Notes under the pieces: generated by a model
What the model saw: the letters and a program-made list of their open reading frames with translations, nothing else
What the model was told of the DNA's origin: nothing
Databases searched by the model: none
From: Ottelia alismoides
Lineage: Eukaryota > Streptophyta > Magnoliopsida > Alismatales > Hydrocharitaceae
Direction: 5' to 3'
DNA length: 64,000 nucleotides
Assembly: GCA_037367405.1 (NCBI GenBank)
Contig: JAZKJV010000681.1
Location: forward strand, 620,001 to 684,000
Shown: positions 12,680 through 23,881 of the stretch, piece by piece
Layout of the letters: every line of letters begins with the position of its first letter
Numbering within the stretch: position 1 is the first letter of the stretch
Position numbers and translations under genes: made by a program

Positions 12680-12697
12680 TCCTCCTATACTTAAACT
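12680..12697 (-). promoter_or_regulatory. Polypurine tract of element C
   Basis: Immediately inside the 3' LTR the minus strand reads GTTTAAGTATAGGAGGA, a one-base variant of the TTTAAGTATAGGGGG tract seen at the same place in A and D. By family knowledge it primes plus-strand DNA synthesis. Confidence 0.8.
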
Positions 12698-14577
12698 TTG
12701 CTAGTCCTCGAGCAAATAAAGAATAAATAAGTTAGAATAACCTCTGACTGTGCATGTGAAGACTTGATCTGTTCAAGAACTCTCGATTTCAGAGATCCTA
12801 AAATTCTAAGTTGAACCAAGCTCTAGTCAAAAGGTATCCAATTTCCCTAATCATCAGACTCTCTTTGTATATATATATAGTAGGGATATGACTTAAGTGT
12901 AGACTGCAGTTATAAGAGTAGAGTCACAATGTCACCCAAGGTTCCAGTCCAAGAGACTCTCCTAAGAACCCAATCCTCAACACTAGGGAATAAACCATTT
13001 TTTGCATCCAATTCACCGTCTCTTTAGTTGTCAGACTTAAAAGTGTAGGTGGAAGGCCAGTTGATGGAGGGCATAGGATTGTGTCATTTCTTCTCTCCCT
13101 CTCATTGGAACAAGGATTCTCTCTAGTGCATTATTACTCAATGCATTCTTTTGGTGTTGATCAGTGCGTCCGTCAAGAGAAGTTGGAGTCGTCTGCACTT
13201 GTTTTCCTGTGAGTACACTGGGGTGTGCCTTTTTTGAGTATCGTACCTTCTACACCCAGACTTGTAGCATTTACGATGCAGAGCCCTTTTTTGGTGCAAG
13301 CCCGACTCATGTCCTATTAGCGGTGGTTCAAGTGGACACTTTGAAATAGTTGGGAGCGCTCGCCTTTGATGGAAGCTCTTTGATATTTGACTTTGTGGAA
13401 TGAGAGCTTTTCTTTGACATTTCATTGCTTTGTAGTATTTTGGCTAGCTCCACTGCTTTTACCAAGAGTTGGCGCACACTGATTAACATTTTTTATTTTA
13501 TATCACACCCTGGTACATAGGTAAATATCAAGAGATAGTACAAGAACCATGTTCTCATACTGGCTAATGGTGCTGACACTCAGGTTTCATGAATCCTTCA
13601 TCGATTTTATCCCATCCTCGTGCATCATTAAATCAGGTCCAAACTCAAATCCCTTATCCCAGTTCCTCAAGTGAAATTTCAACTCATCTCATCATAACTG
13701 CAGTCGTGTATGTGAGGTGTTGATCATATTCTTAAGGTAGAAACTGAGCATGCAATATAGCATACAAATCTTTCAAACTAGGGAAATGTGAATAATTAAG
13801 TCAAGGACCCTAATGACTAAGGTTGGTTAACTCAAAATCTCAAGATCTTATAAACCAAGTGTTCTTGAACATCACTAGTCTTGTGTGAAAGTATAAGTAT
13901 TAGGGATCAAACCAACCCATTAGTTAGTTAGTTTTTTTTTATTTTTTGTATTTTTTTGTTTTTTTTAAGAAGGAAAGGAAGAAAGAAAGATGTTTTTTTT
14001 CCTTCAATTTTTTTGAAAAAACATACATTTTTAATAACAAAGAAAGAAATGAGATTTTTTCTTTCCTTTTTTTTGAAAAGATTTTTTTTTCAATTTTACC
14101 CACCCCGTAATTATTGTATAATATATACAAAAATACGTGAAAGTACGAGCTATGGGTAAAGTATATATGTAATATATACACGCCCCCTATACTTAGCATG
14201 TGTTATGTCATCAGAGCACAAAGCGAGAAAAAGACATAGCTCGTGCTAAGCGTAGGAAAGCTAAAATAATAAAAAAGTATAGAAGTCGATCCACCCCCTA
14301 TACTTAGGCTCTGGTCATCCTAAGTATAGAAGAAGAGCAAAAAATAGGGCAGAGGAGGTCAAGAGGAGAAATGAGTATGTACACATGGAGGGCATCGACT
14401 CCCTCTATACTTAGGCTCTGGTCAGCCTAAGTACAGGACATGAGTAAATGTGAGAACCTATGTGATCTGGAGAATATACAGAGAAAGGATGATATACAAG
14501 AGTGAATGAATCTTCTAAGTTGTTGAATCTTGGTGCTGCATCTTCATGAAGAGTAATATGATGTATCTGCTCTGTGC
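12698..14577 (-). other. 3' untranslated region of element C
   Basis: This is the non-coding region between the pol end and the polypurine tract. Its part around 13160-13400 is closely homologous, in opposite orientation, to 20180-20420 inside element B. It also contains T-rich runs (13930-14100) and the hairpin array listed separately. No env-like frame is seen. Confidence 0.75.
14183..14437 (-). repeat. PPT-like hairpin array of element C
   Basis: Three units carry, on the minus strand, copies or near copies of TAAGTATAGGGGG next to inverted repeats built on CTTAGG/CCTAAG. They lie at 14183-14254 (long stem containing GACATAGC and GCTATGTC-like arms), 14294-14329 and 14399-14437. The arrangement matches those of A and D. 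Confidence 0.8.
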
Positions 14578-15387
14578 TCACTCTGTATGAAGTTGATGAC
14601 CTCGACTTGGACCAACTGTTCTTTCGAATCTACAAAATGCTTCAACAGTTGTCCATTTACCATTTACCACATGAGATTGTGCATCATCTATGAGATCAGC
14701 TATCTCTACACTTCCATTCTCGTGCACTTTCTTAACAACAAAGGGACCCGTCCATTTAGATTTGAGCTTCCCATGGAACATCTTCAACCCGGCATTGAAC
14801 AACCATACTTTTTGTCCAGGGACAAAGTATTTGCACCTAATGTGCTGATCATGCAATCTCTTTACTTTGTCCTTATAAATCAAACTGTTGCCATATGCCC
14901 TATTTCGGATTTCCACGAGCTCGTTCAAGTTCAAGTCTCGACAAAGTTTCCCTAGGTGACAACTCCAATTAATCTACTTAATTGCCCATTCGGATTTGTG
15001 AATCAGGTCTGCGGGCAAATGGCATGGATCGTCGTAGATCATTCTAAATGGTGAAGTACCCAATGGTATCTTGTAGGCTGTCCTATAGGCCCATAGAACT
15101 TGATCCAAGAGCTGGGACCAGTTCTTCCTATCAGGACGAACCAACTTCTGCAAAATACTCTTCACCTCTCTGTTCGAAACCTCTGCCATGCCGTTGGACT
15201 GTAGGTGGTAAGGAGTAGTAACTCTATGCTCAAATCCATAATCCTTAGCTAACGATCTCATATCTTAGTTCACAAAGTGGCTACCCCCATCAGATATCAA
15301 AACTTTTGGCACCCCGAACCTATCAATAATATGGTATCTCACAAACTTACAGACAGTCTTGATGTCTGTGGTTCGGGTTGGGATAAC
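14578..15387 (-). pseudogene. Element C pol, integrase C-terminal part
   Basis: The minus strand encodes the second half of integrase. It reads SLAKDYGFEHRVTTPYH, then NGMAEVSNREVKSIL with the catalytic glutamate, then LVRPDRKNW and WAYRTAYK, and finally the C-terminal KSKWTGPFVV (GPF/Y-type) module. A premature stop (TAA at the 15263-15265 boundary) precedes SLAKDYG, and a break near 14960 separates the two reading frames. The 5' part of this domain lies at 23877-24050, beyond insert B. It ends at 14578. Confidence 0.9.
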
Positions 15388-15734
15388 TGATGAATCTCGT
15401 ATTCATCATGCTAAAAGCCGCAAATTAAACCCCCTGCTTAATCAATCCAATAAAAATACCATCAATTCTTTATTATTATCCTGTATCATATTGTGTATAA
15501 TTTACCATTAAATTATTTCCTTTATTTTTCTTGTACTTATTTTTATTGTACTTATTTTTATCATCAAAAACCCCTAAAAATTAGATAGGATAATTGTCTT
15601 AAATCACTGACCATTAAAAATACTAAAAAATACAAAAACATCTCAAAACCACAAAATTGGTGTTTTTATCCCCCTAAAAATACCCTCCAAAAATACGTTT
15701 TGTACAGTTGACCTCTTTTGGCTTTTTTTACCAA

Positions 15735-15775
15735 CATGAAAGTTGTAGATCTCGTCGAGACGGGCAACTTTTATG
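15735..15775. repeat. U3 hairpin 1 in element B 5' LTR
   Basis: An imperfect palindrome: CATGAAAGTTG at the left pairs with CAACTTTTATG at the right, with CTCGTC-GA-GACGGG in the middle. The same structure recurs at 21241-21281, 26377-26410, 38583-38616, 51396-51428, 58487-58527 and, decayed, 7411-7450. Confidence 0.85.
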
Positions 15776-16272
15776 TTTTGACTTTTTTCTAATCCGGCCT
15801 CTAACTAATTCTTTTCTATTTATCTTTGTATTTTTACTTTGAATTTTTCTGATTGGGCCACGTAGCGCCCTCTGGGCCACCTACGTGGCCCGCTTCCCTT
15901 ACTGACACCCGGCGCCCATCTGGGTCGTTGGATCCTTTCCATCCCGCCTTCATCTGAGTCGTCCACCACCGCTCCACTTCTCAGCCCTCGGATCCATCTC
16001 CAGATCAGATCCCCGCCGCTACTTAGCACCTCGTCTACAGCCGTTGGATCAACCTCTTATCCTACGCCTACCCTCATGCCACGTCTCCCCTTCTCCATAG
16101 CCATCCGATCGACCTATCATCCAATGCTCCTTATCGTGCCACATCATATCTCCACATCAGCCGTTAGATCTTCCCCATCTTCCAATCACAGCCGCTCCTT
16201 CGCGCTATACTCTCAGCCGCCCGATCAGATCCTAAGGATCTGATCACAGCCCTCCGCCGCTCTCCCATTCCA

Positions 16273-16296
16273 GCCGTTGGATCACGGGATCCAACG
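16273..16296. repeat. U3 hairpin 2 in element B 5' LTR
   Basis: A perfect 10-bp stem, CCGTTGGATC and GATCCAACGG, with a 4-nt loop. It lies about 250 bp upstream of the TATA box. The 3' LTR has the same stem at about 21781-21804 with a different loop. Confidence 0.9.
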
Positions 16297-16540
16297 GTCA
16301 GGTGGTCATCTTCCTCCTCCGTAACCCCCTCGCCCCGGCGTTGCGACTCGCGACCCCCGCTCCCCCTTCCTTTTTTGGCCGGCGCTCCAGCCACCTCCTC
16401 CTACTCATAATGCCTCCCGACGCAACCTGTAGATCCACCTTCCTCACACAGCCTTCATGTCCTCCATTCATCACTCCTTCGCCAATAAACCCCAGCTCAA
16501 AAACCTCCGACGACCACCATAACGCTCAGCCATCGCAGAC

Positions 16541-16546
16541 TATAAA
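16541..16546 (+). promoter_or_regulatory. LTR promoter TATA box, element B 5' LTR
   Basis: GCAGACTATAAACCCC lies downstream of the U3 hairpins and just before the GC-rich leader part. The matching position in the 3' LTR is TATAAAA at 22049-22055. The transcription start itself cannot be read from sequence. Confidence 0.6.
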
Positions 16547-17980
16547 CCCCTCGCCCTGCCACCAGAGCTGATGTCCACCATTCTTGGATTTAATCCTATC
16601 TTCCTCCGTCCCTCCGGTGACAGCGGAGGGGCGGAACGTCGAGGCGACGATGGGTTTCTGCCGGTGTCGACCCTCAGCCCCTCCGCCGTGTAGCGCTGCC
16701 ATTTTGCGCCGCCGAGCACCGAGGCCGATCGCCCTCGTCGTGCGACGAACCCCGAGGTCCGAGAAGGACCTCAGCCCAGATCACCGCCTCCACCAACACC
16801 TCGCTCCGGTGAGGTGATTTTTCTCTTGTTTCTCCGAATTTCCCTGACTCCATTACTCGTTGCCACCCTCATTGAACCACCTTCCGACCTTCACTATTCA
16901 TCAAACACCCTCGCTGACCACCCTCCTCTTCTCCAGAAACCCTCCCCGCTCCGACCACCTTCTGCTCCAACTCTGCCGGAGTAGAAGCTCTGGGCCACCA
17001 TTTCCTGCCATTCCACGGCCCCCACTTCATTCCCTTCATTGATCGCACTGCACCATGCACTGCACCATGCACGCTTCGGTTGTTCTAACGTCTGCAGGTC
17101 CATTCCCTTCATTGATCGCAGCTCGCGCTGCCCTGCCGTTCTCGAGCTCTCCCTCCGACGACCTTGCCTCGCCGAGCAACTCCAGACAACAACGGAGCAT
17201 CGCCTCTGCTCCAGGACCTTTGCCATGCCTCCAGCGAGCTTCCTCGACATTCAGATGCTAACGTGGAGCACGTCGGAGCTACAAGCAGGTCGCCGGAGCC
17301 CCGCCTTCTCCGGTGACCTGCGGAGGAGCACGAAGTACAGATGTCGTTCGATCATCCTGATCGGATGGTTCTGATGTAGCCACGTGGAGGCCCAAGCCTA
17401 ATTCCGAACCTGCAAGCGTGGATTCTCCAGACCAACATACGAGCCACCGCATGTCGCCACGTGGCCCAACCCTGAGGATACCTCCCGAACCGCAGGCGCC
17501 TCACATGCAGCGCACGTGAGGTCTTGGGAATTTTGCATGAAAGACCCGATTCTTCTCGAGATTTGCAGAAAGGTCCCCAGGCACGTCCCTCACACGTGCG
17601 TGCCTGGGTATTTTATAGGAAGGCCCTCCAGGTTTTGAAGATTTACAAAAAGGTCCATGCACATATGGGAAAATTGCACAGGACCCCGGTCGGTTTTTGG
17701 TATTTGCATTTAGGTCCCTCCAGGGACCTAAATGCAATATTTATCCCTTTATTTTCTTGCATTTTTATTACAATTATACCCCTGCATTGTTTTTAGCATA
17801 ACTTGAGCATCGTCGGTCCAAATTGCATGATTTTAGTGTCGTTTTGATCCTTGTTTTGTCCTCTACATCTTAGCATATTTAATTATCTCATTTACCACTA
17901 TTTTAATTAAAGTGGGTTTTTATGTGAAAAATGGGACCCTGCTCTCCTTGTCTTGCTTTGACTTGATGATCGCTTTTTAA

Positions 17981-18125
17981 TGATGGATTAAATTGCCTCT
18001 GATTTCTATTTCTATTATGATGCTTATATTTTTAGGGTATACTTGTGATCTTAGGATTAAATTGCCTCTGATTTCTATTTTTATTATGATGCTCATATTT
18101 TTAGGGTATACTTGTGATCTTTTAT
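17981..18125 (+). repeat. Tandem duplication (about 74-bp unit) in B 5' LTR
   Basis: A unit beginning ATTAAATTGCCTCTGATTTC and ending GGGTATACTTGTGATCTT occurs twice in tandem here but once in the 3' LTR (about 23486-23552). It therefore arose after insertion of B and accounts for most of the LTR length difference. Confidence 0.85.
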
Positions 18126-18449
18126 TCAGCATACATATCCTCTTGCATTATTCATGCATCGCTTTAACTTGCATAAAAACCAATTAAAAAATGCATGCAT
18201 CTTAGTATTGCATTTTAAATTGCATAATTTGCATGTGGACCTGAAACTGAAATTAACTCACAATATGCTTAATGAATCAAGATTTGATAAACATATTAAG
18301 TAGCCATGTTCCTGTGTTCGACATTGGTAGACTTGCCAAGTAAAAATATTCCACGACATTCAAAGATCGTGATTTTTGCTGAACCAAATTCGCCTCCTAT
18401 ACTACGACTATTATCCATTCTTAAAGAGGCAAATTTGACGTTCATCAAA

Positions 18450-18467
18450 TGGCGTTGTTGCCGGGGA
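18450..18467 (+). promoter_or_regulatory. Primer binding site of element B (tRNA-Asp type)
   Basis: TGGCGTTGTTGCCGGGGA begins two bases after the LTR end. It differs at one position from the tRNA-Asp complement TGGCGCCGTTGCCGGGGA found in element A. Confidence 0.9.
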
Positions 18468-18826
18468 CACGACTGTACTTAATTATTGAATTTTGATTTT
18501 TTTTGATTAATTTCATTTTTTTAGGTCCTCTTTTCATGCATCAATTTTTGCATATGCTGATTTAATTCCTCGGTGTGTCTAACTTTTTTCTTTTGTGGCA
18601 GGGCCCATGATGATCGGGGACGCTTGATCCTCATGGAGGCATGAAGTCGGGAGCTTCCGCTGAAAAGGCTGCTAAAGAATTCGGGAAGAAATTTTAGGAG
18701 TTTTAGATCAGACAGCCTGCATCGCATATTGTAAAAAAACTTGCATCTGCATATTTATTTCCAGTTTTGCATGTTGTCAAAAAAGAAGAAAAAAAGAGTA
18801 GATCACTTGATGATCTACCCCCCCCT

Positions 18827-18925
18827 CCACACACACACCTACACTTGCACATACACACTCACTCCCACCATCCCCTTGTATATTTCACTCTCTCTCTATC
18901 TTTATCTCTCTCTCTCTGTATATTT
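18827..18925. repeat. CA/CT simple-sequence tract
   Basis: CACACACACCTACACTTG-type and TCTCTCTCTATC-type repeats inside element B. The short open frames here are artefacts of the repeat. Confidence 0.85.
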
Positions 18926-18982
18926 CACAACCCCCCTCTCACCCTTGTATAATAAGACACTCTCCCCCTAACTCAGACCTTA

Positions 18983-19186
18983 CTTAGGCTATTTGTAGCC
19001 TAAGTATAGGGGGACATGCTTGTTCATTCCTCCCTCGTTCTGTCTTCTTGTACTTAGGTCGACTTTGGTCTAAGTATAGGGGGACCCTCCTCCTCAGTTC
19101 CGCTATATCACCCTATATTTGAACCGAGCCTTGGCTTCATGGCACTTGTGCTATGAGGACATAGCAAAATTTAAGTATAGGGGGGT
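18983..19186 (+). repeat. PPT-like hairpin array of element B
   Basis: There are three units. 18983-19013: CTTAGGCTA, short loop, TAGCCTAAG, then TATAGGGGG. 19053-19083: CTTAGGTC, loop, GGTCTAAG, then TATAGGGGG. 19135-19186: a weaker stem followed by TTTAAGTATAGGGGGG. Confidence 0.85.
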
Positions 19187-20883
19187 GTACCGTATATTAC
19201 TGTATATTTACTTTAGCCTTAGCTCTTGTTTTTAAAGCTTTCTTAAAATTTATTTTCGGACTGGGTTTTGGTAAACTAGTGAACTGAGTTTTGTAAAAAC
19301 TTTGTAAAAATTGTTTATTAAAATAGAGGGTTTAATTTTTGTAAATAGTCCTTTAAAAAAATTAAAAATCTTTCTTACTAGGCTTAGTAGACATTTTCAG
19401 TGAGGGAACCTCGGTCTCCCTTAGTAGAGTGGGTGGTTTAGAGGACATCGCATATGGCCCCATCCTCAAGTAACACAGGTCTCGGCCCGTACTTACACCC
19501 ATACTGGCTGAGAGCGGATGCTTTTATTTGAGCCTGGGCCAATCATTGTCTCTCCGAGGAATCAAAAAATAATAATATTATTAAAACCCATAAAAATCTG
19601 CAAAAGATAAAAATCACACAAAAATCACTAACCTAAGGAGTTGGTGTATTCCTGACACATTTTCACACTCACTCAAGGCTCGAGGATTTTGAGGACACTG
19701 GATCTCTGGGATCTTGAGAGTCTAAGTTAACATGCCTTAGTCATTAGGGTTTTCAAGACTTAAATATCCACAGTTCCCTGGTTTGAAAGATTTGAGTGCT
19801 ATATTGCACTCTTCATCTCTACCTTCAAGAAAATATGATCAGCACAATCACTTCCACAACTGCATGATTGATGAGCTGAGTTGAGATATCACTTGAGGGA
19901 CTAGGACCAGAGATTTGAGTTTAGACCCGATCTAATGATATTCGAGGATGGGATAAAGTTAATGAAGGCTTCAGAAAACCTGAGTGTCAGCAAAACCCTA
20001 GCCAGTATGTGAACAAGATTCATATGTTATCTCTTTGATATTTACCTATGTGCCAGGATGTGATGAAACTTAATGGAAATTGTTGATCAGTATGCGCCAA
20101 TTTTTGGTAAAAGCAGTGGAGGTAGCCAACAAAAGAAATGAAATGTCAAAGAAAAAGCTCTAAATATCAAAGTCACAAATGAGCTTCCACCAATGGAGAG
20201 CGCTCCCAAATATTTTCAAAGTGTCCACTTGGACCAAGCGCTAATTAGGACCAAGGAGTCGGGCTGACACCACAAAAAGGGCCCTGCATCGTAAGCGATA
20301 CAAGTTTGGGTGTCGAAGGTATCTTAGATACTCAGAAAAGACACACCCTGGTGTACTCCCAGAAAAACAAGTGCAGACGACTCCAACTCTCTTGACGGAC
20401 ACATTGATCAACAATATTAAAATTTACTTGTGTTGAGTAAAAGGCACTCGAGAGGCCCCTTGTTCCAATGTGAGGGTGAGAAAAATAGACACAATCCATT
20501 TACCTCCATCATCTGGCCGTCCATCAACATTTCAAGTCTGACAAACTAATGAGACGGTTGACTGAAGCAAGAATAGACTTATTCTCTAGTATTGAGGATT
20601 AGGTCAAGAGGAGAGTCTTTGGGACTGGAACTTTGAGTGATGCATCGATTCGGCTCTCAGGAAATGCAGTACACTAAATGTCATATCCTTATATTATATG
20701 TACAAAAAGAGAGTCTGATAAACAGGGAAGTTGGATTCCTTCTGACTAAGGCTTGGATAAACCCGGAATTTTAGGATCACTTAGGTTAAGAGTCTTCGAA
20801 AGATCAAGCCTTGAAAATTCCACGCGCACTGTCAGGAATTAATCCGACTCCTTCATTCTTTAGATGCTCGAGGACGAGCATGG

Positions 20884-20899
20884 TTTAAGTATATGGGTA
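20884..20899 (+). promoter_or_regulatory. Degraded polypurine tract of element B
   Basis: TTTAAGTATATGGGTA directly precedes the 3' LTR; A has TTTAAGTATAGGGGGA at this position. Two changes break the purine run. Confidence 0.75.
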
Positions 20900-23876
20900 T
20901 GATGAATCTCGTATTCATCATGCTAAAAGCCACAAATTAAATCTCCTGCTTAATCAATCCAATAAAAATACCCATCAATTCTTTATTATTATCATGTATC
21001 ATATTGTGTATAATTTACCATTAAATTATTGTATTTAATTTCCTTTATTTTTCTTGTAATTATTTTTATCATAAAAAACCCCTAAAAATTAGATAGGATA
21101 ATTGTCTATAAATCACTGACCATTAAAAATACTAAAAAATACAAAAACATCTCAAAACCACAAAATAGGTGTTTTTATCCCCCTAAAAATACCCTCAAAA
21201 TACGTTTTGCACAGTTGACCTCTTTTAGCTTTTTCTCCAACATGAAAGTTGTAGATCTTGTCGAGACGAGTAACTTTTATGTTTTTACCTTTTTCTAGTT
21301 CGGCCTTTAACTAATTCTTTTCTATTTATCTTTGTATTTTTACTTTGAATTTTTTCTGATTGGGCCACGTGGCGCCCTCTTGGCCACCCACGTGGCCCGC
21401 TTCCCTTACTGACACCCGGCGCCCATCTGAGCCGTTGGATCCTTTCCGTCCCGCCTTCATTTGAGCCGTCCACTACCGCTCCACTTCTCAACCCTCGGAT
21501 CCATCTCCAGATCAGATCCCCACCGCTACTTAGCGCCTCGTCTACAGTCGTTGGATCAACCTCTTATCCTACACCTACCCTCATGCCACGTCGCCCCTTC
21601 TCCATAGCCATCCGATCGACCTATCATCCAACGCTCCTTATCGCGCCACATCATATCTCCACATCAGCCGTTAGATCTTCCCCATCTTCCAATCACAGCC
21701 GCTCTTTCGCGCTATACTCTCAGCCGCCCGATCGGATCCTAAGGATCTGATCACGGCCCTCCGCCGCTCTCCCATCCCAGCCGTTGGATCACATGATCCA
21801 ACGGTCATGAGGTCATCTTCCTCCTCCGTAACCCCCTCGCCCCGGCGTTGCGACTCGCGACCCTCGCTCCCCCTTCCTTTTTTGGCCAGCGCTCCAGCCA
21901 CCTCCTCCTACTCGTAACGCCTCCCCGGCGTAACCCGTAGATCCACCTTCCTCGCACAGCCTTCATGTCCTCCATTCATCACTCCTTCGCCATTAAACCC
22001 CCGCTCGAAAACCTCCGATGACCACCATAACGCTCAGCCATCGCAGACTATAAAACCCCTCGCCCTACCACCAGAGCTGATGTCCACCATTCTTTGCTTT
22101 AATCCTAGTTTCCTCCGCCCCTCTGGTGACAGCGGAGGGGCAGAACGTCGAGGAGACGAAGGGTTTCTGCCGGTGTCGACCCTCGGCCCCTCCGCCGTGT
22201 AGCACTGCCATTTAGCACCGCCGAGCACCGAGGCTGATCGCCCTCATCGTGCGACAACCCCCGAGGTTCGAGAAGGACCTCAGCCCAGATCATCGCCTCC
22301 ACGAACACCTCGCTCCGGCAAGGTGATTTTTCTCTTGTTTCTCTGAATTTCCCCGAATCCATTACTCTCTGCCACCCTCATTGAACCACCTTCCAACCTT
22401 CACTATTCATCAAAAACCCTCGCTGACCACCCTCCTCTTCTCCAAAACCCCTCCCCACTCCGACCACCTTCTGTTCCAACTCTGTCAGAGTAGAAGCTTT
22501 GGGCCACCATTTCTTGCCATTCCACGACCCCCACTTCATTCACGTCACTCCCACGCACTGCACCATGCACGCTTCGGCTATTCTAACGTCTGCAGGTCCA
22601 TTCCCTTCATTGATCGGAGCTCGCGCCGCCCCGCCGTTCTCGAGCTCTCCCTCCGACGACCTTGCCTCGCCGAGCAGCTCCAGACAACAACGGAGCGTCG
22701 CCTCTGCTCCAGGACCTTCTCCATGCCTCCAGCAAGCTTCCTCGACATTCAAATGCTAACGTGGAGCACGTCGGAGCTACAAGCAGGTCGCCGGAGCCCC
22801 GCCTTCTCCGGTGACCTGCGGAGGAACACAAAGTACAGATGTCTTCCGATCATCCTGATCGGACGGTTCTGATGTAGCCACGTGGAGGCCCAAGCCTAAT
22901 TCCGAACCCGCAGGCACATATTCTCCAGACCAACATATGAGCCACCACATCTCGCCATGTGGCCCAACTTTGAGGATACCTCCCGAACCGCAGGCGCCTC
23001 ACATGCAGCGCGCGCGAGGTCCTGGGAATTTTGCATGAAAGACCCGATTCTTCTCAAGATTTGCAGAAAGGTCCCCAGGCACGTGCCTCACACGTGCGTG
23101 CCTGGGTATTTTATAGGAAGGCCCTCCAGGTTTTGAAGATTTACAAAAAGGTCCCCGCGCATATAGGAAAATTGCATAGGACCCCGTCCGGTTTTTGGTA
23201 TTTGCATTTAGGTCCCTCCATGGACCTAAATGCAATATTTATCCCTTTATTTTCTTGCATTTTTATTACAGTTATGCCCCTGCATTGTTTTTAGCATAAC
23301 TTGAGCATCGTAGGTCCAAATTGCATGATTTTAGTGTCGTTTTGATCCTTGTTTTGTCCTCTACATCTTAGCATATTTAATTGTCTCATTTGCCACTGTT
23401 TTAATTGAAGTGACTTTTTATGTGAAAAAATGGGACCATGCTCTCCTTGTCTTGCTTTGACTTGATGACCGCTTTTTAATGATGGATTAAATTGCCTCTG
23501 ATTTCTATTTCTATTATGATGCTCATATTTTTAGGGTATACTTGTGATCTTTTATTCAGCATACATATCCTCTTGCATTATTCATGCATCGCTTTAACTT
23601 GCATAAAAACCAATTAAAAAATGCATGCATCTTAGTATTGCATTTTAAATTGCATAATTTGCATGTGGACCTGAAACTGAAATTAACTCACAATATGCTT
23701 AATGAATCAAGATTTGATAAACATATTAAGTAGCCATGTCCCTGTGTTCGACCTTAGTAGACTTGCCAAGTAAAAATATTCCACGACATTCAAAGATCGT
23801 GGTTTTTGTTGAACCAAATTTGCCTCCTATACTACGACTATTTCCATTCTTAAAGAGGCGAATTTGACGTTCATCA
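20900..23876 (+). repeat. 3' LTR of element B (2977 bp)
   Basis: Partner of 15388-18447, with the same ends, hairpins (21241-21281 and about 21781-21804), TATA box (22049-22055), GC-rich section and U5 box (about 23733-23775). Differences are scattered substitutions, small indels and the missing tandem copy. The long open frame at 22381-22872 lies in the GC-rich section and has no motif. Confidence 0.93.
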
Positions 23877-23881
23877 ATAGC

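Larger units (their letters stand above)
15388..18447 (+). repeat. 5' LTR of element B (3060 bp)
   Basis: It starts TGATGAATCTCG then TATTCATCA and ends GACGTTCATCA. In order it contains the U3 hairpin 1 (15735-15775), a run of CCGTTGGATC/CCGATC-type words (about 15920-16300), hairpin 2 (16273-16296), the promoter TATAAA (16541-16546), a GC-rich section, an AT-rich U5, the U5 box (18308-18346) and a terminal stem (AAATTCGCCTC with GAGGCAAATTT). A tandem duplication at about 17981-18125 is absent from the 3' LTR. Open frames in the GC-rich section run on both strands and are not taken as genes. Confidence 0.93.
18468..20883 (+). other. Non-coding interior of element B
   Basis: 2.4 kb without gag or pol. 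The first part includes a simple-sequence tract (CA and CT repeats, about 18827-18925) and the hairpin array. The later part (about 20180-20420) is homologous to the 3' UTR of element C. It has no long open reading frame and no protein motif. Confidence 0.85.
15388..23876 (+). mobile_element. Non-autonomous Athila-derived element B
   Basis: This 8489-bp plus-strand element has LTRs of 3060 and 2977 bp, a tRNA-Asp-type primer site and a degraded polypurine tract. Its 2.45-kb interior has no gag or pol. Flanks are ATAAC (15383-15387) and ATAGC (23877-23881). The uninterrupted homologous site in element D reads ATAGC, so this is a 5-bp target duplication with one later substitution. It sits in the integrase of element C. 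The interior shares 3' UTR sequence with C and carries the PPT-like hairpin array, so it looks like a large-deletion derivative that would have depended on enzymes of a relative. Confidence 0.93.

Noticed and set aside
13939..14199. Lys/Phe-rich open frames on both strands
   Set aside because: Produced by T-rich/A-rich homopolymer runs in the 3' UTR of C.
18741..18971. Small open frames over CA/CT repeats in element B
   Set aside because: Microsatellite translation, low complexity, no homology recognised.
22381..22872. 163-codon open frame in the 3' LTR of B
   Set aside because: The 5' LTR copy is disrupted, there is no recognisable motif, and opposite-strand frames are open too.
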